Assembly: GCA_037176905.1 (NCBI GenBank)
Contig: JBBBWG010028755.1
Span: 23,084-56,901 of the forward strand
Reading direction: 5' to 3'
DNA from: Azolla pinnata
Taxonomy: Eukaryota; Streptophyta; Polypodiopsida; Salviniales; Salviniaceae
Length of the DNA stretch: 33,818 bases
Shown one piece after another: positions 21,562-32,819 of this stretch. Each line of letters opens with the position of its first letter. Positions within the stretch are counted from its first letter, which is position 1. The notes under the pieces were generated by a model that saw only the letters and a program-made list of their open reading frames with translations, made no database searches and was not told the DNA's origin. The position numbers and the translations under genes were made by a program.

Positions 21562-24500
21562 TCATCTTCTAAGGCTTTCGACAATGTAAGAAGCATAGAG
21601 ATCCCTGGAGTGGAGAAAACGTGCTCAAAAATTTGATGACATAAACGAAAAACAGTTAAATGTAAGAACGCAGGTAAAATCAAGATTTGCAAAAGCACAG
21701 ACTAATATCCATACTGCTGCAGTGTTAGCAAAACATGTTCGAGACTTACATGGAGTATTTCACTGCTTCGCATGCCTGTTCAGCGGGAAGGAAATCATTA
21801 ACTGCCACTTCCTTGTTCTCATTCTTCTTATCTAACAATAGACAAAAGAGAAAATCAAAGCAGGATAATCTTGAAGTACACAAAACGATCTTAAGGATAA
21901 AGTAGATTGTGTACAAGTGTGGATTTCGATAGAGGGTAAACACAGAATACGTACAAATTACACATTATCTGCATTTTATATAAAATAAAGTAGCTATGCA
22001 GAAACTTAAACTTCCTTGACTCCATCTACGTGGACTAGTCTACTGAACAATTAGCACTTAACCCTCATGTATAGATTTCAATACATACAATCTTCAAAGA
22101 ATCGTCTGATCTCTGCAAGCCTGTGAGGTGGAAGATCCTTGATGTCCTTGCATTGTCGGAATTCAGGGTCATCTTCACAGACAGCAATGATTTTATCATC
22201 TTTCTCACCCTGCATGCATTTTCAAACAAGCTTAAATACCAGTGCCACGAGATCCAGAAGATGAATTCTTACCAAACAAAAATTCTTTCATACTCCCAAA
22301 ATTTCAAAAATATCCTTCTACATATACTAAGTCAACGCATCTGGTTTTCCTTAATAGGTCAAACCAAGGTCATAGAACTTCAATTAACCTTCAGCAGAGA
22401 TGAAGATATACAGGAGAATCCAGAAACCAAATACTATAATAATACAACCAGGAGGCCAGGGCCCAAAATGATAAATGGTACAAAACACTAACATAGAGTT
22501 TCCCTTGCCGGAAAATGTATCATATTATACTCTACTCTGACAAACCACATAGTACATGCAGACCCTCCCCCAACCTCTTTCCAGTTAAATTGCTACTAGA
22601 TCAATCATATGGTAAATTAAACCCTTGAATTTCTTTTAAGAGTTAACTAAGTGGTTCAAAAAAACTAGCTTGAGGGTGATTTCCCCAAATATGATTAAGG
22701 GTTTTGCAATGAGTTGCCAATGGCATTATTGATCTCTATTTCTAATATATAGACAATGACGTTATTTGACGCCCAGAGAAACTGTGCCAAATGGAAGATG
22801 AATAACATAAGAACATACCTGATCAATCATAGGCATAAGCCCAATCGCTCTGGCTCGAAGAAAACATCCTGGAAGCACTGGCTCCTGTACACAACATGAA
22901 ACACATGTCCTATATGAATAAAATTTTGCAACAATAGACAGAAATTCAAATAATCAGGCATAAAATGCACCCTGTTAATTAACATTTCACGCTTGAATAT
23001 TGATTTACTTTAGCAAACGTCCTCAGTTTTAATGTATCTTAAGCAATTACATTTGCTAATTCACGGTTGTCTTGCCAACTGATTTTTCTTTCAAAGTTGC
23101 CAAGAAAGAGAGAAGCAAGATAAATTCAGAGGTATTGGGAAGTACTGGCAGTGCTTTAGATTAATAGAGTCAATTAATGCATTTGGAATGATGACATGTA
23201 AGTAAGAAATTCAGATATCTCATAATCCTTTGAAGATGTAACACATTATACCTGCATGATGATGAGGACATCCAAGGGATCATTATCTTCGCACAAGGTT
23301 CGTGGAATAAATCCGTAGTTGTGAGGATAGACCACTGAAGAATACAAGACTCTGTCGACCTACAGAGAGGAACTATATTTTTAATAATTATCAAGAAAAC
23401 TTAGATTTAGCAAGAACATGAGAGAAACTGGAAATGGCATGATAATAGATGAACTTCAATTCCTAACTGAAGAGTCTAGGAATCTGTCAACCTACAAACA
23501 GATAAAAATAGACAAAAAGGATACGTCTCAACAAAGCAACCGAACATGTTTTCAAAATGGCATGTGATATTGTAAATAATGGTAGAATCGAAGGTGTAGG
23601 CCAAACCTTAATAAGACCAGTTTTCTTGTCTAGTTCATACTTGACTTTGCTTCCTTTGCTAATCTCCACAACCTGAAACAAAAATTGTTTTCCAACCAGA
23701 ATCTTTAAACTGCTTCTTAAAACTTTGAAGGAGACATTATTAGCTAAAGAGCCAAATTTAGCTCAGTGTCAAACATGGTTCGAAAGAAGTTGGCTGAGAA
23801 TTTTTCACACTTTTGAAAGAGAGGGACAAAAGAGGCATGGTTTGAAACAAAACAAATAAGAGGCAGTCATCACATACATCTGACACATCAAAATAAAATT
23901 ATGTGTGCACGCTTCTGATAATTTTTTATAGAAAAAAACAGAAAGATTAGCAATGAATGGAACAGGAAATTTTCTTAATTAGGAAAAAAATCTGGCTCAA
24001 CCGCTCCATCATTCGAGTTCCGAAAAATTATTGATGCTTTATCTTAACCAGGACCCCACATATAGCTGTGACAGTCAAGATGTTTTGCTCATCATATTTC
24101 ACACTCTTTACTAGGAGAAATGATGCATATCATAGACAGAGAAGAAATCTTACACAGTTGAAAACGGAAGGTGCTAATGGTCCTGTTGAAATTAAACAAA
24201 CACAAATTTGTGAGATTAATCAAGAAAAGAAAAGAAACGAGAATTAGATTGAGCAAAGATGAGAAGATAGTGCAGAATTAAGTATATGGGTATATAAACT
24301 CCACATATGTGATAAGTGTGTGTGTGTGTGTGTATTGTATTTATATATATGCTATACATATGTATTCACGTATGCATGTATGTGTATAAATAGCACATCA
24401 GAAGAATAAATGAGGACAATGAGCAGGAATTGAAAATTTAGGTCTTTCGATTCGGTTTACCAATCTCAAGGTCATGCCACGGGTGAGCAGCAACAGAGCG

Positions 24501-24641
24501 TCGTGTGAGAGATGAGAGGATACGCTCATTAAGAGGAGGATGTGGCCTCTTCAGAGAGCTCCCGCCATTGCTGTTTCCATTACTACCAGTGTCGTTCTCT
24601 GCTCCATCAAAGCTCACCGAATGGCCATTCTCATTCTCCAT
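21562..24641 (-). CDS. PPA: Soluble inorganic pyrophosphatase, 8 coding exons, 231 aa
   Basis: A family I soluble pyrophosphatase (EC 3.6.1.1), which hydrolyses pyrophosphate to two phosphates and pulls biosynthetic reactions forward, probably in the cytosol. Exons: 24641-24461, 24182-24154, 23672-23607, 23359-23252, 22884-22819, 22209-22089, 21831-21750, 21604-21562; all phases match. Seen: variable Ser/Asn/Gly-rich N-terminus (1-35), then the plant signature [20 protein letters not shown] (37-56); [14 protein letters not shown] with the Lys and Glu ligands (73-86); YPHNYGFIP (103-111); the metal-binding motif EDNDPLDV with Asp117, Asp119 and Asp122; GEKDDK at 151-156; and the conserved end [13 protein letters not shown]. 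Arabidopsis cytosolic members have about 212-216 aa, so this one is longer only by its N-terminal tail. That tail lacks the features of a plastid transit peptide. All catalytic acids are present, so the protein should be active. Confidence 0.95.
24316..24333. repeat. GT dinucleotide microsatellite in intron 1 of the pyrophosphatase
   Basis: Nine uninterrupted GT repeats between exons 1 and 2. Confidence 0.9.
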
Positions 24642-24825
24642 CTTCTACCTTATTTTTCTACTTTCCTGTCTTCCTTTCTTCCTCTTCCTATCTGATAGAA
24701 ACACCTGACCTGTATTTTCCACACATGAAACAAAAGATCTAAATCTAACTGAACTTGATTGCATAAGAAAATAATGATTTTTCAATTCCATCAAACAGAA
24801 AGTTGCGACGATGCATCCTTTGATT

Positions 24826-24848
24826 CCATGGAGCTCCATGGAGCTCCA
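24826..24848. repeat. Overlapping perfect palindromes before the pyrophosphatase
   Basis: CCATGGAGCTCCATGG (24826-24841) and TGGAGCTCCATGGAGCTCCA (24829-24848) are both perfect palindromes. They result from a tandem GGAGCTCCAT. They fall in the presumed 5' UTR intron. Confidence 0.9.
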
Positions 24849-25939
24849 TTCTACAGAACAATGGACTTGAATTCTTTTAAAGATGAAGGAATTTATCTTT
24901 GATCTAATCCTCACCTTCTGTGCTCTCTACTTACGAAACCAAAGATTCAAAGAAAACTGAACTCAGTTCCATGCAAGGACTTCGTTCCTCATGACAAACA
25001 TTTCTAGGCCTGAAAAAATCTAACACGTTTTCCTGATAAGATATCCACATCAAAAGCATCATTAGGATGATATTCGGCACAATAAAGTAATGAAGCGAGG
25101 AAAGAAGGATACAAAGAATAGATAAAGAGAGTGCGAGAACTAGGCAGAATGAAGGAAATGTAGGAAGAGAAAATGTGTAATAGAGAAGACAATGTAGAAA
25201 ACAGAAATTCTCCGAGGAAAAATATATAGAACAGATCAGAGTCCATTTACAAATTCGTTTTTCTTTAGGGTTACGTTTTCATTTGTTGATACAGGAAGTA
25301 GTTTCAACGATAAGTGCAGATGAATGTAGAGTGCCAGCGTAAAGCATGGTTACTTGATCAGATGAAAAGAAAACAAAGTCCGGCGAAAGAGAGGAGAGAA
25401 ACGCAATCCATTTGAAAATGGAACAGGACAAAAGAGAGACCTGACATAAAAGCGGAACGGTTAGCTGAAAGAAATTGATTGATGCAGATGATGGAAAGGG
25501 TTACAGTGATGATGAAATGCACCTCCTGCAGGGATACTTAAAACAGAAGTCATGGCAATGGGCATTTAATGAGGAATGTGGTTTTTTCTCCGACAAAGCA
25601 TAGACTTTGAGAGGAGAAAAAGACGCATCTTTAGCGACGTACAGATCGTTTCCTGCGGAAACCAAGAGTTAAGGAGAGTAGTTTAAAAGGAGGAAATACG
25701 ATCAAACCCTACTACAACGAGTTGAAGTTCTTTGAGATCAGCGCAGAGATAAACCAAAGAATACAAAATGCAGATGAGGATGAGCTCTAAATCTAAACCA
25801 AGGGAGAAAGACCAAAATCATGCGGAACAATCTATTGTACAACGATGATGGCAAGTATGAATCAAAGAGACAAACCGGTGGCAGAAGAAATCTCCTGTCA
25901 GTTGAAGAAAGTCAAGACAGACCTGACCAGGAAGAAGAA

Positions 25940-25941
<2 letters not shown>

Positions 25942-25977
<36 letters not shown>

Positions 25978-26004
25978 ACGAACGAACGAACGAACGAACG
26001 AACG
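25942..26004. repeat. Compound GAAA / GAAC microsatellite
   Basis: About nine GAAA repeats (25942-25978) pass directly into about seven GAAC repeats (25976-26004). It lies in the presumed 5' UTR intron of the pyrophosphatase. Confidence 0.9.
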
Positions 26005-26246
26005 AAAGAACGAGAGAGAAAGAGTCGAAAGGAAACCGTGCAAAATCTAGGCAGTTTCGAAAGGAGTCTTACAAGGCAGCGAGCGCAAGGACTAACCTGC
26101 AGAAACGATGCCGGCGCGGTCGGAGGCGGTTCAAGGATTGAGGCGATGGTGAGGATGAAGGCGAGGAAGAAGCGGAAGACGCGGAAGGGAAGGAAGACCG
26201 GCAAGAAGCCCGATTACGCACAGAGTCCGGGGGAGAAAGAGATCGT

Positions 26247-26346
26247 TCTTCTGCAGCTTCTCTGCTTTCTCTGCCAATCGGACGATCTCGCCGTCCTTCT
26301 TCTTCTTCTTCTGCTGCTGCTGCTGATCTGTGCTTCTGCGTCGCAG
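26247..26346 (+). promoter_or_regulatory. CT-rich leader with a strong plus-strand splice donor; possible divergent transcript
   Basis: The plus strand is rich in CTT/CTG (26247-26340) and ends in TCGCAG/GTAAGC at 26346/26347, a near-ideal donor. Directly to the left, the minus strand has its own CT-rich leader running the other way. The two could share a bidirectional start region near 26240. No plus-strand coding exon was identified with confidence. Confidence 0.3.
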
Positions 26347-26403
26347 GTAAGCTTTCTCGCCCGTCGAAGAAGAACGGAGGAGGAAAGCAAAACGCAACAG
26401 AAA

Positions 26404-26432
26404 CACGCAAACGCAAACGCAAACGCAAACGT
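26404..26432. repeat. AAACGC hexanucleotide repeat
   Basis: ACGCAA repeats about four and a half times without error, between the CT-rich leader and the palindromes at 26489. Confidence 0.85.
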
Positions 26433-26488
26433 CAGGAAAAGCTCAAAGAAAGCCGAAAATGGAAGGAAGAAGAAGAAGAAGAAGAAGG

Positions 26489-26545
26489 GGGAATATTCCG
26501 TAACCAACCAAAGGGAATATTCCCTCCCAAAAAGGGAATATTCCC
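26489..26545. promoter_or_regulatory. Three GGGAATATTCC palindromes matching the phosphate-starvation element P1BS
   Basis: GAATATTC fits the P1BS consensus GNATATNC, bound by PHR1-type MYB factors. It occurs at three places: GGGAATATTCC at 26489, and GGGAATATTCCC at 26513 and at 26534. Spacing is 24 and 21 bp, about two DNA turns. The cluster is some 250-300 bp before the inferred start of the pyrophosphatase leader and 1.85-1.9 kb before its start codon. Binding is inferred from the motif only. Confidence 0.6.
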
Positions 26546-26569
26546 CTCTGTGTGTTATTTTTGGGGGGG

Positions 26570-26808
26570 GAATCTTCAGGCTCTGGAACCCGGATCGGGT
26601 TCGGTTCGGTGTGAGACCTCTGCGATCGCAGCACCCGCTTCCGAAAGAGCTGAATCGGTCGAAATGTTACAGGAATCTGCAGGCTTCTTCCGATTACCTA
26701 TTGAATGCCGTTGGCCTTGACAGCGAGTTTGTTAGAAGAGCTTGCTTTCCGACAGTGGAAAGGTCACTGGCGTTGGCAAGCTTGTGTCAAATGCCTGTCA
26801 TGTTTTAG
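26570..26808 (+). other. Coding-like stretch, unrecognised
   Basis: The plus-strand frame ending at the TAG at 26806-26808 contains SSDYLLNAVGLDSEFVRRAC and SLALASLCQMP, which look like protein rather than chance. The frame extends upstream only into microsatellite-type sequence, so the true start is not there. It may be an exon of the transcript suggested at 26247-26346, or a gene fragment. I do not recognise the family. Confidence 0.25.
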
Positions 26809-26819
26809 AAGACAGTTGT

Positions 26820-28427
26820 GAATGTCATTGGCGGCGAATCGGTAGCCATAGGATACATATATATGTATGTATGTAGTCATTTCGATGAGGCTAGATTTTT
26901 TACCCACGGGGGATCAAATACACAAATTAGCTTGTAAGTGTCCTCCTTAAGGAAGGGGATTATAACCTTGTAGTCTACGTGAAAACAACAACTGTATTGA
27001 GCATTGTAGCGCCTATCCGTGGCATATTTCTTTGCTTAATTATTTAATTTACGTTGAATTGCAGGCTTATTTCCCATCTTATCTAACTACTTTTATATTG
27101 GTTGAAATATTAGAAAATCTACGATTAGTTTCGAGCCAGGTATGAAGAAAATCAAAACTTGGAACATCAACATGCATATTGTTTGTGAGCGTTTGACCTT
27201 CAGTCAAAGAATCTATCGTTTTGTTAGTGGTTCATGACTTGTGCTTCACTAGTACAAATGCAAATTGCATTTCTAGAACCTTCAAGTGCTCCTCGTTTCA
27301 GTAAATAATAGTTCACATCACTAAGATAAAATGGGTCTTTGAGATTCATACGAGATTAGTGAGCATAGATGATAACATAGCTATAATATTGTGATCAATC
27401 AAAGTATTGATGAGTTTGAAAAAGTATTTGTACGAGGATCATAGATTTTATTGTGTGCGATTATCAGTTTTCTACTAGCAAACACCAATACAGAGATCAT
27501 GTTATTGAGAACCCTGATCGTGTTGGTAAGGCTATGCTCCTTATCCCAAGGAGCGACCAACTCCGTACTACTACGTAGCATACATGGCAAATGCAACAAA
27601 TAAAAGCATTGAGAGCTGCATGCCCAAGATTAAAATGAAATTTTCTAATCCAATCAAGGACTCCTTGATAGAAAGCAAAGACAATTGAGAAAAACTATAT
27701 AGTTCTAAGTTCATATAAGTTTGGGGCTTGCAAGAGATTCAAGGACATGCATGGCAACAAATCAAATTAGGCTTAGTGTATAAATCAACCAACTTCCCTA
27801 GAGGAGACACTCCAACAACAACATTTCTTTAAGGAGTCCAACATTCACAACTGTTTTGAACAAGAATCAGGCCTAGTATGTCAACACCTGTATGGGCCCC
27901 ATTGGAAATGGGCATAGTCCTGACATATGGACATTGGTGTGAATTTCAATGGCTTGAAGATGGACATGTCAATATTCTCATCAATTGAAGTGAAAAAAAG
28001 GCAAAGGAATGATATCCTTGGAGATGGCACAAGTATATTGATAGACACCAAAATTGAATTGTAAGAGCATGAATGGGAGGAAAGGCAAGCATCTGCAACC
28101 ATCCTTTTAAAAAATCTATTTACAGTCTTAATGCAAGCCAACGTAGGTTGCACCTATGCACATCAACATATTAAATGGTTTTCGTACGTTATATCGCATG
28201 AGAGATATTACCTTGTGACCTAGTAATGGCAACATAACAATAACAATAACTAGTAAGAGTTATTAGAAATGCAACTAAATTACTAAAGTAAAAAATCCAA
28301 CTACTACTATTTAAAAAATAATTAATTAGCAAGTAACTAATTATTAAGTAATGTAGCTTTAATAAGTTAAACTAAAGTGTTTACAATATAATAATTAAAA
28401 CTGTTATTTTTGTGAATATTTATTTCT
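26820..28427. other. 1.6 kb without a recognised gene; may contain copia 3' LTR remains
   Basis: AT-rich DNA with only short open frames. The part next to 28427 should be the 3' LTR of the copia element on the minus strand, starting TTAGAAATAAATATTC after a purine-rich tract. Its far end could not be defined. Confidence 0.45.
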
Positions 28428-28439
28428 AACGCCTTCCCT

Positions 28440-28870
28440 TAAGGGGAACAATGTTCTCATTGCCTTTTTAGTTTTATTTTGAGTCTATTGCAACAATTAT
28501 AATTTTTATGTTCTGGTATAGGTTTTGTAAGAACATCCGCCCTCATAGTTTTTGTAGATGTATATTGGATTATCATTTTCTTTTCTTGATTGAGATCTCG
28601 TATAAAGTGCTAACAAGCTCTGATATGCTTGTTTTGGTTTGTAATTTTTGGATTTTCAAGCAACTTGATACATGAGTGATTATCACAATAAATCCTCATC
28701 TCGAATACTAGGTTGACGATGTTTAGTTCCTTTATTATTGTTTTAATCCATATTCATTTTTTTGTTGTTATTGGTATTGCTATATATTCGGCTATAGTAC
28801 TTGACCGTGCCACTAAATTAGTTTACCTTTTGCTTTACCATGCTATAACTCCTTTCGCAAACATGGACGC
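28440..28870 (-). pseudogene. Copia RNase H remnant
   Basis: In the retroelement strand the copia RNase H elements appear in order: GVIAW, ARSSTIAEYIA, YCDNHS, NKHIRAC, HFIRD, MRADVLTKPIPE. An in-frame stop sits between RAC and HFIRD and another after GVIAW. This is a decayed remnant. Confidence 0.85.
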
Positions 28871-29039
28871 TATTCCTGAAGTTGATTGGGATGTATTAAT
28901 ATTCTCTCACAATCTGAATCCATCCAACCATTTAGTAGTGTATGAACATGGATTTTGGAATTAAAAACTTTAATAGTTGAGAATTGTGTTCTTAGTGTTT
29001 GAAGATAGTGGAACATGCGTTTGAGGGCTTTCCAATGTT

Positions 29040-29160
29040 TTATGCCAAGATTTTGTATGAACCAAAATAAGAAACTTCGAGAAAAGTATAAGTCAAACCT
29101 TGTATAACTTACAAGATACCTTATGCTTCCTAATATTTGTTGATATGGTAGTGTCACCAT
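29040..29160 (-). pseudogene. Copia reverse transcriptase C-terminal remnant
   Basis: PYQQILGSIRYLVSYTRFDL, followed by HWKALKRMFHYL, is the conserved segment after the reverse transcriptase in copia pol. More decayed RT continues to about 29870, including an Y-x-D-D relic near 29440. Confidence 0.85.
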
Positions 29161-31019
29161 TAGTTATTCTTGTGATTAATTGACAAACTAATGGCTTGTA
29201 ATTAGCTAATAGTTTATGATGCACTTTCATGGGTGTGCAATAAACTGCATTATATTTCTCCAATATTTCCTCAACTAGCTTTCTTTCTGAGAGTGTAATG
29301 TATCTTTGTTTGATTTTGAGAAACCTTGATCCCCAAGCAAAACTCCAATGGCTTTATGTTCTTGATAGAAAACTTTTTTTGTTATTGAGATATAACCTTT
29401 TGTATAACAACAATACAATTGGATGAAATACGAAGATGATCATCAATATAAACGCCAAGAATGACAAATATATTATATTCTTCATGCCGAATTTACAGGT
29501 TAGCTTATGCTTGAAGACATTGAAAGGAAACAAAATCCGAGTACTAGGTAAATAATTTCAAATGTCACATTCTCGAAGAGACTTCTGATGTTTGTATACA
29601 TAACGTGGATGTATACGATCTTCAAAATAATTATGACCACCTTCAATGTTACAATATAAGAACCACTTTCAGTGTCGAGACAAAAATATCATTGTAGTTG
29701 ATATTGAAGATTTGTTAACATGTATGTGCAACCAACCGGGCTTTGAATCTAACTATATTTCTATTTGCATTACATTTTTTAGTAAAACTCTTTTACACGT
29801 GATGACATTTTTACCTTCCAATGGAATATATGTGCTATTTTTCTTGAGGGCCTCAATCATTAGGCACATATAACATCTTTCCAAGCGGAAGCATTGGTAC
29901 TTCTATTAGCTTCTTTGATAGTTAGATGTAGACCATCCACATGGTAATCATAATTATCAAGAATTTTGTTGTAAAGGTTGACCAACAAAGATTTGATTAG
30001 CCCAATAATTTCATAGATCTCACTTGAGTGTGGCAAGAAGAGGTTGGGAGACTTGTGGGTGGATTTTGAGAATTCATGGGAGTACCCTACTCTTGTAGGG
30101 TTTCCTCATCAGTATGTTTAAAAATAGGAAGTAAAGAAGCATCACAAAAAGAAGAGGAGGAAAAGAAATGTGAGGGAAAAGAGTTGGGCAACAAAGAACA
30201 AAGTTTTTGTTGTCATGTTTCAATATATTCAATAGATCAGTAGTTGGGTATTATTACAAATGTATTCTTATACTCTATATGTGGCATTGAGGAAGATCAA
30301 TTCAAAGAGGGATTGGGTAACATAGAGCATGCCTCTTGTTGCCATGCTTCTTGTGGCTTTGTACATACATCACCAATCATTTCAAGTTATTTTTTTCTCT
30401 TAATGCTAATTACATTTAGATAAACCTTGGACTTGTTGATATCTAGCTCTTTTATCTTCTCTTTCTTTGCATTAAGGTTATTTTGTGGTTAGAAATTGTC
30501 TTGCTTGAGGTATTGCATCGAGGTGAGGATTAGTGTCACATCTTGTTGTTGTGGTTGCTGATGAATAATCACCAATAGTTTCATTTTGTGTTACATGATC
30601 ACTCCATTTTGTTGCAGTGGGTTGTAAGGTTCCCCGTGCTAATGTTGAATATCATGAATATTACAAAAAGAAGTTCATTTTACCCCGTATTATCTATTCA
30701 TATTTTATTTATTCTGGATGATTAATATTTTGCAAGAGCTTTATAGGTTTTAAGTGAATCAAGGGCTCTAATTGTTTTGTTCTCAAAGAAATAAATGATA
30801 GTAAATCTTGTATAATCATTAATAAATTAGGTGATAAATTTTGATCACCTATTATAGAGGTCATAGATCAAAGTGAATAGGCCTTTTCATTTGTTGAGTA
30901 CAAGGTAAAATATTTTGTATACACTGCTTTTTATGTATATAACCTTTGCATATATGTAAATATTTAAAAGGTTTAATGTATATCATACATAAATTTGTGT
31001 AGTTGGCTACTCTAATTCA

Positions 31020-31385
31020 TATACTTTGATTATATGTCATCACCAAGCCAATGATGCCACAGTATCGTCAGATCAACTTCACCATAACTTGAAGTTTTGT
31101 TTACTTTGATTGGACTATTGCCTATTGTTTGTAGTGGGTATAATCTCCCATTCTTAGGCATGCAATCTAATTTATAAACTTTGATTGCATGTCATCACCA
31201 AGCTGATAATGCCACAATATCGTCAGATCACTTCATAGACTTTGATTGTGTGGCATCACCAAGCTGATGATACCACAATATCATTAGAACAACTTCATCA
31301 TAACTTGAAGTTTTATTTACTTTGATTGGACTGTTGCCTATTGTTTGTAATGGGTATAATCTCCCTATCATTGGGCATATAATCT
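31020..31385 (-). repeat. Internal partial triplication of the copia gag-pre-integrase segment
   Basis: The plus-strand block ACTTTGATT...GTCATCACCAAGC...GCCACA begins near 31023, 31179 and 31239. The first and third copies continue for about 140 bp through TTGCCTATTGTTTGTA. The second is cut short after about 55 bp. On the element's strand this block encodes the WHxQLGD region before the integrase, so that motif is present three times. Confidence 0.85.
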
Positions 31386-32479
31386 TCATCAGTTCTCCAT
31401 GTAGAAACTTGTGGTAAATTATGACATGATTGTTATAAAACACCAATATGGTTCTGTTAGATGTAGTTTTACAAACGAATAACAATTTCTTTGCTAAACT
31501 TGGTAGGAAATAGACATTTGAGATACTAACAATAAATTTTTTATTTATAATTATATGACTTGTAATACTTTTTATAATGGCCAACTTTGTGCCATTATCT
31601 TTAAACCAATATACTTTAAGCGGTTTTGATAATGTAGTAAAACAGATATACTTTAAGTGGTTTTGATAATATAGTCATGAAAGTATGTTTGAGTACTATG
31701 AGGAAAATGGTGAGTTACTCTAACATTGAAGAACCATAAATTTTTTGTAGTCATTTAAAGTCTAACTATAAAATGTTTGTGTGTTTTCTTCCTTAGATGA
31801 CATTTATTCAATTTGTAAATAACTTGTGAATGCTTGAATGAAAGATGCATCATTAGCAACTTAAGTATTTTCATTGTTGGCAACTAAGGCAATGTTATAA
31901 GCTTGAGGGTTAAATCTTTTACTTTTGTTTTGTTGGTCATATTTCTTGGTCCAACAGCCTCTCTCAATTTATAATGGTTTGTGACAATATTTGTACGTTA
32001 TTGTGGAAATTGTAACTGTACCTATACCTCCCACTTAGTTTTAAATCTTATAATTCTTGAGTTTGACTTGTTTTCTCATTGAAATCTCATTGTTATAGCC
32101 ATGCCTATATTTTCTCAATCATTATAAAACTTTGGTTTATTATTCGATCGAAGTTATTCTCTTATCATTTTTGCAAATAGGTTTTCAGATTTGATGTGTC
32201 ATCATTTCCATGTGTTGTAACAAAAGTGTTCTAAGAATCTACTTGAGAACCTAAAATTAAATCAAATTTTAACTCATTATTAATCTTATTACCTGTATAT
32301 AAGGCTAAATCAAGGGTCGTTTGTCGATTTTGGATCAAAATATCCATAAAGCTATCCTCGTTCATTTTCATTGTCATTAGATTTTGACGTGTGTTAATAT
32401 TCATTATTTGGTTAAAAGGTTTGTGCCTTTCCTTTAGGCACTACAAGGTGTTGTTGAATTTATAATAATGTTTTTGTCT

Positions 32480-32790
32480 ACGGTGCATCAACTTTGAAGC
32501 ATAGTTAATGCGTAAATGACACAACTTTGTTGCGATGTGCCATCTAGGTTGCAACAATTTTGTTTTGTCTAGGGCATCAAATTTGATAAAAAGTTGCCAC
32601 AACTTTACCCCAACTTTGTTACATTATTTGTAACAACCTTGCTACAAATTTTATTGCGACCCAATTGTGACCTTATGCTACAAATTTGCCGTGATATTGT
32701 TGTTGCAACTTTATTGCACTATTTACCGCAACTTTGCTGCCAATTCGCTGTAACATTACTACAAATTTTGTCGCAACTTTCCTGCACTTG
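32480..32790. repeat. Degenerate GCAACTTTGTTGCAA-type repeat
   Basis: About fifteen related words such as GCAACTTTGTTG, ACAACTTTGTTG, CTACAAATTTT and GCAACTTTATTG occur in 300 bp, at intervals of roughly 12-25 bp. Several adjacent copies are inverted relative to each other (GTTGCAAC). It lies at the gag end of the copia element and is followed by a poly-A stretch at 32797-32815. Confidence 0.75.
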
Positions 32791-32819
32791 TGTAAAAAAA
32801 AAAAGAAAAAAAAAGACAT

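Larger units (their letters stand above)
24642..26240 (-). promoter_or_regulatory. Probable 5' leader of the pyrophosphatase, with a long 5' UTR intron
   Basis: On the minus strand a CT-rich, leader-like stretch runs from about 26240 to a strong donor, CTGCAG/GTTAGT, at 26097/26096. A matching acceptor, AAATACAG/GTCAGG, lies at 24710/24709, just before the start codon at 24641. I infer a non-coding first exon of about 145 nt and a 5' UTR intron of about 1.4 kb. No transcript evidence is available, and a promoter nearer the start codon is possible. Confidence 0.4.
28428..32470 (-). mobile_element. Degenerate Ty1/copia-type LTR retrotransposon
   Basis: Remnants lie in the copia order on the minus strand, with several stops and frameshifts. 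They are a gag region (about 32470-32150, with KINNELKFDLILG and DDTSNLKTYL), a gag zinc knuckle (about 32000-31930, YCHKP then ERGCWTKKY), a gag-pre-integrase segment (31584-31228), integrase pieces (about 30900-30560), reverse transcriptase (about 29870-29040, ending PYQQILGSIRYL) and RNase H (about 28870-28440, with IYCDNHSCIKLLENP). A purine tract and the start of a presumed 3' LTR follow at about 28440-28415. No 5' LTR or primer site was found. The copy is old and cannot encode working proteins. Confidence 0.88.

Noticed and set aside
24826..24848. Palindromes as a transcription-factor operator
   Set aside because: They are explained by a simple tandem GGAGCTCCAT duplication and match no site I can name.
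1338..26240. A functional gene cluster of the three minus-strand genes
   Set aside because: Their roles are unrelated as far as known. Both AO-family and BDG/CED1 genes have been connected to abscisic acid, but adjacency of two plant genes alone is not evidence.
26038..26808. A 256-codon plus-strand open frame as a protein gene
   Set aside because: Its first two thirds are translated microsatellite and leader sequence (poly-Leu, poly-Lys, repeated Asn-Ala). Only the last part looks protein-like and it is listed separately.
28713..28964. Plus-strand 83-codon frame
   Set aside because: It is antisense to the copia RNase H remnant.
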